This document shows positions 58,901 to 64,000 of a stretch of DNA of 64,000 bases, one piece after another. Where the stretch lies: positions 2,974,001 through 3,038,000 of the forward strand of contig NC_051108.1 of the NCBI RefSeq assembly GCF_901709675.1, in the 5' to 3' direction. The DNA is from Syngnathus acus (lineage: Eukaryota; Chordata; Actinopteri; Syngnathiformes; Syngnathidae). The notes below the pieces were generated by a model, which was given only the letters and a program-made list of their open reading frames with translations, was not told the DNA's origin and searched no databases. Numbering within the stretch: position 1 is the stretch's first letter; every line of letters starts with the position of its first letter. Both the position numbers and the translations under genes were made by a program.

Positions 58901-61900
58901 CAACTGTCGAGTAAATGTTAATAGAGTTTTTTTATTATTTTTATTTTATTATTATTATTTATTATTTTATACAGTTTATTTCATTTAATTACATTATTTA
59001 TTGTCATTTTAGAAAGAAAAGATGACCGATAACAAAAATATGGGATATTTTGTGAAATCTGTGTTATTAATAGCACGTTTTTTTGTCCACCATCATTTGA
59101 TCTAAAAAAAAGTGCTTCAAAGTTTTAACAAGAGAAATTGAAGCTAAGATAAAATTATATAATAAATGATAAAAGGGTGCGACTTATAACCTCATGCGCT
59201 ATTTATATCCCTAACTTGCTGATCTGTGATTATTTAGCTAAATTGTCAAACTCGGAGAGTTCGATATGAACAAGAATATTCGATTTACTTTAATAATCCA
59301 GCATGATGTGGCGCATCCCCAAAACTCGCTCTGTGAATTAAACGCAAGCAGAAACGTGATGCGGATAATAATCTTTTCATCTGGAAATTTGCAATTGAAA
59401 CCCCTCCAATTAACCTCTCCCCGCTGCCTTGATTCGATTAGCCCGCTGTTTTCTACCTGCTGTCGTGATGAGCGTAGCCGGGCTGAGCTTAGTCATCACG
59501 ACTCTCACGAGTGGCTTCAAAAATGTGCATTCAAAAATTGCTCGTGGCTACTTCCAGAAATTCCACCCGAAAAGCAGAGGAGAGTTTCAGCAGCGGGTGA
59601 TTCATGTTTTTGTTCACCACTAAATATCCTGCCAGTGTGAAATTGGCTAATAAATATCCCGGCGTGCTGCAGCGAGCGAGCCCGACTTGGGTTTTATGAC
59701 TCCAACTCAAAGGATGAACCCTAAAGTCATGGCGAGGTAAAAAGTGTCCAATCTTCCATGTCCATCCCAAAGTAAAGTCATTAAATAATTGATTATAAAC
59801 ACCTCACAGTATCATCCAGAAAATCCGTGGGTGTTAAAATTGAATTATTTCCCTCGATTGATCAACACCATTACGTTAACGATAATGGCTAAAAGATTGA
59901 CATGTGATCAGTGCTCCGTCTTATGTCGTTCAGAGTGAGAGGAGCGATTAATCATAAGCCAATCTTTGGCATTCAATTTGCAGTTTTCAGTGGATTGTCA
60001 ATACAATCATCATAAAGCGGGACATTTTTAGGACTCATTCGGCATGTGGTCGAAGAAGATAACCGTCCTTGACAACTATTGTCAGTCTTGTCAGCCTCAA
60101 GACTCGTTTTCCATTCTTCTCATTTACCGTATTTTCCGCACTGTAAGGCGCACCTAAAAACCTCCAATTTTCTCAAAAGCCGACAGTGCGCCTTATAATC
60201 AGGTGCGCCTTATATATGGACCGATATTGAGCCACTACAGCAGGCGTGTCCAAAGTCCGGCCCACGGGCCAAATGTATGTATCTTATATATGGACAAAGT
60301 TTTCAAATGGGCCATTCATTGAAGGTGCGCCTTATAAACCGGTGCGCCTTATATATGGACAAAATTTTAAAATGGGCCATTCATTGAAGGTGCGCCTTAT
60401 AATCCGGTGCGCCTTATAGTGCGGAAAATACGGTAAAACAAATCCGAGTTTACTCCAGCAGTGATGGAGATTTGTGTCAGTGTGACACAGATAGACACAC
60501 CCACACAGACTTTCATTTTAAAAAGAGAGGCAGGCAGGTGGACGCATTGGTGGGAGGGTGGGAGGAGAATAAAAATAGGACGAGGAATATCGAGAAGAAG
60601 GCAAGCTTGAAGAAAGAAGTGGTCGGAGGAGATGAATGACTCCCCGTAGGCAAGAGCGCTCACTTCCCATTCGAATGATACGCCGCTATCAACTCGTATA
60701 ATCGGCCTCAGTCTAACCTTTCAACTTCAGAACTTCATCCTCAAAATGTCAGCAGCCAAGATGCTACGCTAGGTGAGCGGCAGGAGGGATCTTGCGTTAA
60801 TTATGAGGAGAGCTTGTTAGTTTGCATCGCAAAGCTTTGTACGCGGTAAACCGGGAGATCCATTTGCATATTCCTCACCGACTCCCATTCAGGCATGATT
60901 GATTACTCATCCGCCGAGATAATGGGACGGCGGTCCGGCCCATGCATATTTCATAGCGGGGCAACCTTTCGCCGAAGAGCGCCAATGTTGGGAATCAGCG
61001 AGTTCGTTATCGTTTTTAAAGTGGAACTGCTGAAAGGATGCCGGGAAAATGTTAACACGTCGCTTTTCCTTGGCCCTCACAAACCGCACGTTTGTCGTTT
61101 TGGCTGCGCAAGTGCTTTGCTCTCGGCGTACATTAACGACCTTGCGTTAGTCAAGGCCCATGACACCATTTTGTTTCCTTTGTGTTTACTTTTTCACCCG
61201 TGGCGCCCTCCTCGACTAAGCATTGTCGGTTAAGTAGTTTTTGTGTCATCCTGTGAGTGATTCTTCCGCTCAACAGAACCGGCTTGCCGGAAGCAATAAA
61301 CAATCATTAATGTCCCCAACAATCCCGCGGCGTGATTTTACCTGAAGTAACCTTCACCACGGACAAACTCTTCTCCTGCTTTTAATTTCGCTTTCTTTAC
61401 TTTCATGCTACAATTCTGCCTTGCCTCATCTCCTCTGTCCGGCGCTTTGGTTTCCCTCCCCACTGCCGCGTTCCCATCTCCAACCTGATTCAGCAGCAAG
61501 TCATTAATCAAAGCCGACAGCGCCTTACTGGTCTGTGTTACACCCCCACTTTCTCATAACTGGGAACTGATTTCACAAGCGTGATACTGTCAGATAACCT
61601 CCGGTCCAGCAACTTGAATCATCAATGACAACTCAAGTCAGAATGAAAAAATATATATTTACCGTATTTTCCGCACTATAAGGCGCACTGGATTATAAGG
61701 CGCATCTTCAATGAATGGCCCATTTTAAAACGTTGTCCATATATAAGGCGCACCGGATTATAAGGCGCACCTTCAGTAAATGGCCCACTTTAAAAACAAT
61801 TGTCCATATATAAGATATATACATTTGGCCCGCGGGCCGGACTTTGTGGTGGCTCAATATTGGTCCATATATAAGGCGCATCTGATTATAAGGCACACTG

Positions 61901-64000
61901 TCGGCTTTTGAGAAAATTTGAGGTTTTTAGGTGCGCCTTATAGTGCGGAAAATACGGTACTAAATAGTCAAGCTTAGGCTATTTATTATAAAACATTTCA
62001 AATTTGCTATCCTGCTGGCTGCTTTGTTTTCTTTGTGTCAACATACCTCAATTGCAGGCTTCTTTCACTCTACCAGCAGCATACTGGAACATGTGAATTA
62101 TTCAACAATGCACTCAGTGAGTCTTTATTCTGATTGAAAAGTTTGACGCAGATTAGACATGCTTGAGGCCATTTTCCCTTTATTTTCCAGAGGACACAAT
62201 GATGAAAATATGATTCAAATAGCGTAAATGCCTTCTGCCCATCACTTTTTCTAATCTCCTCCGCCTCGCAATGCTTTATGTTGCTGCACTATACATATAA
62301 ATAAGTAAATGCGTGCAATTGTTGCCTGCTGGGGAAGCAGTGAGACGTACGGTCGTTACATTAGCCGTGTTATTTTCTGGCTGGTGTGAGGGCCGCATGC
62401 AAACGTGGTGTGCGCCGCGGTTCATCTGGCGTGACGACGGGGGCTGACTGTCATGTTCTCGCATTCATTGGCACGACAAACACACACACACTGCGTTACT
62501 TTAGGGGGGGTGGTAAGATTGCCTTTGGAATGGAGTCATTTGTTGCTCCCTCGTGAGCATCTACAACGCATACGATATGCTGACATGGAAAGTGGCAGCC
62601 TATTTGGGTTGCACCTTTTACAATGATGTAAGTGGTCTGCAAAAAATTCAAACAATAGGCCAGGGGTGTCAAACTCATTTTTTTCGCGGGCTGCATTGTA
62701 GTCATAGCTTCTTTGGGAGGGCCATTATGACTGTCAACCCAAATAAATGTATGAGCACCTCATGTTATATACAGTAAAAGCTACAAAACAAACTGACAAA
62801 TAACTCATTTTCAAATCAGACGAGTAAAAACTGGTCAAATATTAAAAAAATATATATATATATATATATATATATTATTAAAAGTGAAGACAATTTACAA
62901 TTCTAGTAATGACACACGAATTTGATGCCCAATTTGTCTTCGCGGGCCACATAAAATGATGTGGCGGGCCGTATCTGGCCCCCGGGCCTTGAGTTTGACA
63001 CCTGTGATCTACACTATACGTGCTCTTTTTTTTTTTTCCACAAAAGCCTTACTATACTATGCATATTTTTACTAAAACAAAAAAAACTTACTATATGGCC
63101 TTTTATTTATTTAATTTTTTTTACAAAATGGTTTATAATGAATGGTCATTGTTTTACGGAAAAAAAAAAAAGCCTTACTATTTGGCCTTTTTTATATATA
63201 TATAAAAAAAAGTCTTACTATATGGCCTTTTTTTTTTTTACAAAAAATGGCCGTTTTATTTTTTACTAAAAAATCCTTACTATATGGCTTTTTTTTTTCC
63301 ATTTTGCTTAAAAAAAGCCTATATAGACTTTTCTTTTTCTAAAAAGGTTTTACTGTATAGACTTCCCCCCACCCCACCCCAATATAGGCTTATACTATTA
63401 TTCTTTTTTAAGCCATGGCCAACTAAGTCATTTTGCGTGACTGTTATCCAGAGAAAAAAGTTTCTCAGCGAAACAAGCAGAGCAAGCTAGCGGATCACAG
63501 CTGCTGGAGCCTGATATTTCCCTCACGAGCCCGATAAGAGCATCCATCAGATAGCCAGGGAGCCGTACCCATGTTGACTCGCTCTATAATCCAACTTTAT
63601 TGCAACAATATGTCAATAGAGCACTGATAGTCCCATGAAGATGAATTTTTAACACAAGAGCAAGCCAAGACAATTTGCCCTTACCATTTATCACCAGTCA
63701 TTTTCACATCTGGAACATATCCTCCGTGATATATCTATATATGTGTCGTTATTGCAGCCTGGCAGTGAAATCTTAAATTTGATACGTTAGCAACTTTTTA
63801 TTTCTTGTGTCTGACCAGCCCAAAAGACAAATATGGCTTTGAACATCTTAAATCAGCATCTACCTTTCTGTAGACAATCATGTTGGGGGAGTCGTCATCG
63901 GGGTCCACGATGCTCAATGACCTCATGGAGAGCAGAGGTCGGGTCGGGGGTGTCTGGGCGTCTTCTTTCGGGTCTTCGACGTCGTCATCGGCCTCAGAGC
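42686..64000 (-). CDS. rgs6: regulator of G-protein signalling 6, 5' end beyond window
   Basis: An R7-family RGS protein that accelerates GTP hydrolysis by Gi/o alpha subunits and works as an obligate dimer with G-beta-5. Exons (minus strand, in order): 63864 to beyond 64000, 50128-50224, 49301-49351, 49135-49241, 47820-47871, 46811-46875, 46607-46683, 46290-46371, 46094-46168, 45396-45497, 45269-45330, 44663-44773, 43402-43527, 43141-43327, 42986-43075, 42806-42859 and 42686-42736. The sixteen complete exons sum to 1,389 nt (462 codons plus TGA) in continuous phase. Domain order is DEP, DHEX, GGL, RGS. The C-terminus ([25 protein letters not shown]) and the RGS-domain run NLDSHSYE point to RGS6 rather than RGS7, 9 or 11. 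It converges on lama2. Confidence 0.95.
42806..42859 (-). CDS. rgs6: rgs6: optional C-terminal exon
   Basis: 54 bp (18 codons, phase 0) reading [18 protein letters not shown]. An equivalent segment occurs in some human RGS6 splice forms just before the terminal [16 protein letters not shown]. Skipping keeps the frame. Confidence 0.85.
42986..43527 (-). CDS. rgs6: rgs6: RGS catalytic domain, three exons
   Basis: Exons 43402-43527 ([31 protein letters not shown]), 43141-43327 ([38 protein letters not shown]) and 42986-43075 ([20 protein letters not shown]). The nine-helix RGS box is complete. It includes the SSENLRFW stretch and the Asn-Leu-Asp-Ser residues that contact the G-alpha switch regions, so GAP activity is expected. 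Confidence 0.97.
43602..43685. repeat. (TTAG)21 tandem array
   Basis: 84 bp of perfect tetranucleotide in an rgs6 intron. Imperfect copies of the same roughly 32-bp sequence (ACCAAAAA..GGACTGC.CAAT) flank it at 43571-43604 and 43709-43740. Confidence 0.95.
43884..43913. repeat. (AAT)n microsatellite
   Basis: About 10 trinucleotide units in an rgs6 intron. Confidence 0.9.
44663..45497 (-). CDS. rgs6: rgs6: linker and GGL (G-gamma-like) domain, three exons
   Basis: Exons 45396-45497 ([20 protein letters not shown], then [10 protein letters not shown]), 45269-45330 ([20 protein letters not shown]) and 44663-44773 ([20 protein letters not shown], then [16 protein letters not shown]). The NPW motif and the preceding amphipathic helix are G-gamma features. 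This part binds G-beta-5, which R7 proteins need for stability. Confidence 0.95.
45686..45962. mobile_element. non-autonomous hAT-type element with perfect target-site duplication
   Basis: CACAGTTGTCAAACTC ... AGTTTGACACCCCTG, with exact 8-bp duplications GTGTAAGA at 45678-45685 and 45963-45970. It lies in an rgs6 intron. Confidence 0.92.
46094..47871 (-). CDS. rgs6: rgs6: DEP end and DHEX (R7 homology) region, five exons
   Basis: Exons 47820-47871 ([17 protein letters not shown]), 46811-46875 ([20 protein letters not shown]), 46607-46683 ([20 protein letters not shown]), 46290-46371 ([20 protein letters not shown]) and 46094-46168 ([20 protein letters not shown]). This helical extension packs against DEP in R7 proteins. 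The donor of the first exon lies just 24 bp from the end of an inverted-repeat element (47485-47796). Confidence 0.95.
47485..47796. mobile_element. short inverted-repeat element
   Basis: TACCGTATTTTCTGGACGAT ... GTCCGAAAAATACGGTA. It ends 24 bp from the rgs6 exon at 47820-47871, on that exon's donor side. Confidence 0.87.
49135..50224 (-). CDS. rgs6: rgs6: DEP domain, three exons
   Basis: Exons 50128-50224, 49301-49351 and 49135-49241 read [68 protein letters not shown] and [17 protein letters not shown]. The DEP domain anchors R7 RGS proteins to membrane partners such as R7BP. Splice sites are all GT-AG on the minus strand. Confidence 0.95.
49383..49554. mobile_element. short inverted-repeat element, ATATAAGACG subtype
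   Basis: TACCGTATTGGCCCGAATAT ... TATTCGGGCCAATACG. It is a shorter relative of the copy at 7137. Confidence 0.8.
51065..51183. mobile_element. short inverted-repeat element, mixed subtype
   Basis: TACCGTAAATTTCGGACTAT ... AGTCCGAAAATTACGGTA. It has both GCGGCTTATA and GCGCCTTATA internal units, intermediate between two subtypes. Confidence 0.8.
53414..53650. mobile_element. short inverted-repeat element
   Basis: Same type as 17023 and 39137, with both termini intact. Confidence 0.87.
60125..60435. mobile_element. short inverted-repeat element
   Basis: TACCGTATTTTCCGCACTGT ... GTGCGGAAAATACGGTA. The right part carries duplicated TGGGCCATTCATTGAAGGTG units. Confidence 0.87.
61660..61959. 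mobile_element. short inverted-repeat element
   Basis: TACCGTATTTTCCGCACTAT ... GTGCGGAAAATACGGTA, with the GGCCCGCGGGCCGGACTTTG core. Confidence 0.87.
62661..63006. mobile_element. non-autonomous hAT-type element
   Basis: CAGGGGTGTCAAACTC ... GAGTTTGACACCTGTG with an (AT)n expansion at 62850-62874. The flanks CAATAGGC and ATCTACAC do not match, so the duplication is lost or the right side was rearranged (a repeat block follows immediately). Confidence 0.85.
63023..63392. repeat. degenerate repeat block, CTTACTATATGGCC units
   Basis: The segment AAAAGCCTTACTATATGGCC plus a poly-T run recurs five or more times with divergence over about 370 bp. It starts right after the hAT-type element ending at 63006. 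Open frames here are a by-product of the A/T runs. Confidence 0.75.
63864..64000 (-). CDS. rgs6: rgs6: N-terminal exon, incomplete
   Basis: The minus strand reads [20 protein letters not shown], then [20 protein letters not shown] and YRK before a GTAGAT donor. The tail [10 protein letters not shown] matches the conserved start of R7 RGS proteins just before the DEP domain. The frame is open to the window edge. A Met at 63924-63926 could be the start and would give an N-terminus of normal length, or the acidic part may be coded and the true start lie further upstream. I cannot tell which. Confidence 0.85.

Larger units (their letters stand above)
50225..63863. other. large rgs6 intron (about 13.6 kb)
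   Basis: It separates the N-terminal exon from the DEP exons. It contains elements at 51065-51183, 53414-53650, 60125-60435 and 61660-61959, a hAT-type element at 62661-63006, and a degenerate repeat block at 63023-63392. Several stretches (for example 59330-59720 and 60840-61230) have balanced composition and could be conserved regulatory DNA, which cannot be tested from one sequence. No exon was recognised. Confidence 0.6.

Noticed and set aside
60895-61233. 112-codon frame in the rgs6 intron
   Set aside because: No domain, no homology I recognise and no splice context. Balanced base composition alone explains it.
63020-63490. Overlapping Phe/Lys-rich open frames
   Set aside because: By-product of the degenerate A/T-run repeat block.
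1-64000. Bacterial-type systems, CRISPR arrays, rRNA or tRNA genes
   Set aside because: The repeats present are microsatellites and dispersed inverted-repeat elements. There is no spacer-repeat structure, tRNA cloverleaf or rRNA sequence that I could find.

Overview
The window is animal nuclear DNA, almost certainly from a ray-finned (percomorph-type) fish. The evidence is many short exons with GT-AG introns, vertebrate-specific gene families, and introns full of teleost-style short DNA transposons (non-autonomous elements with TACCGTA termini, and hAT elements starting CAGGGGTGTCAAACTC). I cannot name the species.

Positions 1-40590 (+ strand) hold the 3' four fifths of a laminin alpha-2 gene (lama2, merosin chain). 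I could place 60 coding exons from 905 to 40507. By hand they sum to 7,773 nt, an exact multiple of three, ending in TAG. In order they encode most of the first L4 domain, a run of laminin EGF-like (LE) modules, the second L4 domain, more LE modules, the coiled coil, LG1-LG3 with a furin-type KRKRRQ site in LG3, a Pro/Thr-rich hinge, and LG4-LG5. The exons for the N-terminal LN domain lie upstream of the window. Two micro-exons (6 and 12 bp) and one short GC-AG intron are visible.

Positions 42686-64000 (- strand) hold rgs6, a regulator of G-protein signalling of the R7 family, tail to tail with lama2. Sixteen complete exons plus a 5'-truncated one encode an acidic N-terminus, DEP, DHEX, GGL and RGS domains and an RGS6-type C-terminus with an optional 18-codon exon. 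Its first visible intron is about 13.6 kb.

The 2.2 kb between the genes holds the lama2 3' end, a decayed hAT transposon with a fused transposase remnant, and the rgs6 3' UTR. At least 18 well-preserved inverted-repeat elements and four hAT-type elements lie in introns, some only 24-30 bp from splice sites.

The most notable observation is at 6615-6817. An ATG in a strong Kozak context opens a textbook signal peptide that reads in frame, without a stop, into the lama2 exon encoding FSPTCHL. This predicts an internal promoter and a short, separately secreted alpha-2 isoform without the LN arm, analogous to the short forms of laminin alpha-3A and alpha-4. A second unusual feature is an in-frame 273-bp GC-rich candidate exon (11631-11903) carrying an extra, degenerate LE module at a position where mammalian LAMA2 has none.
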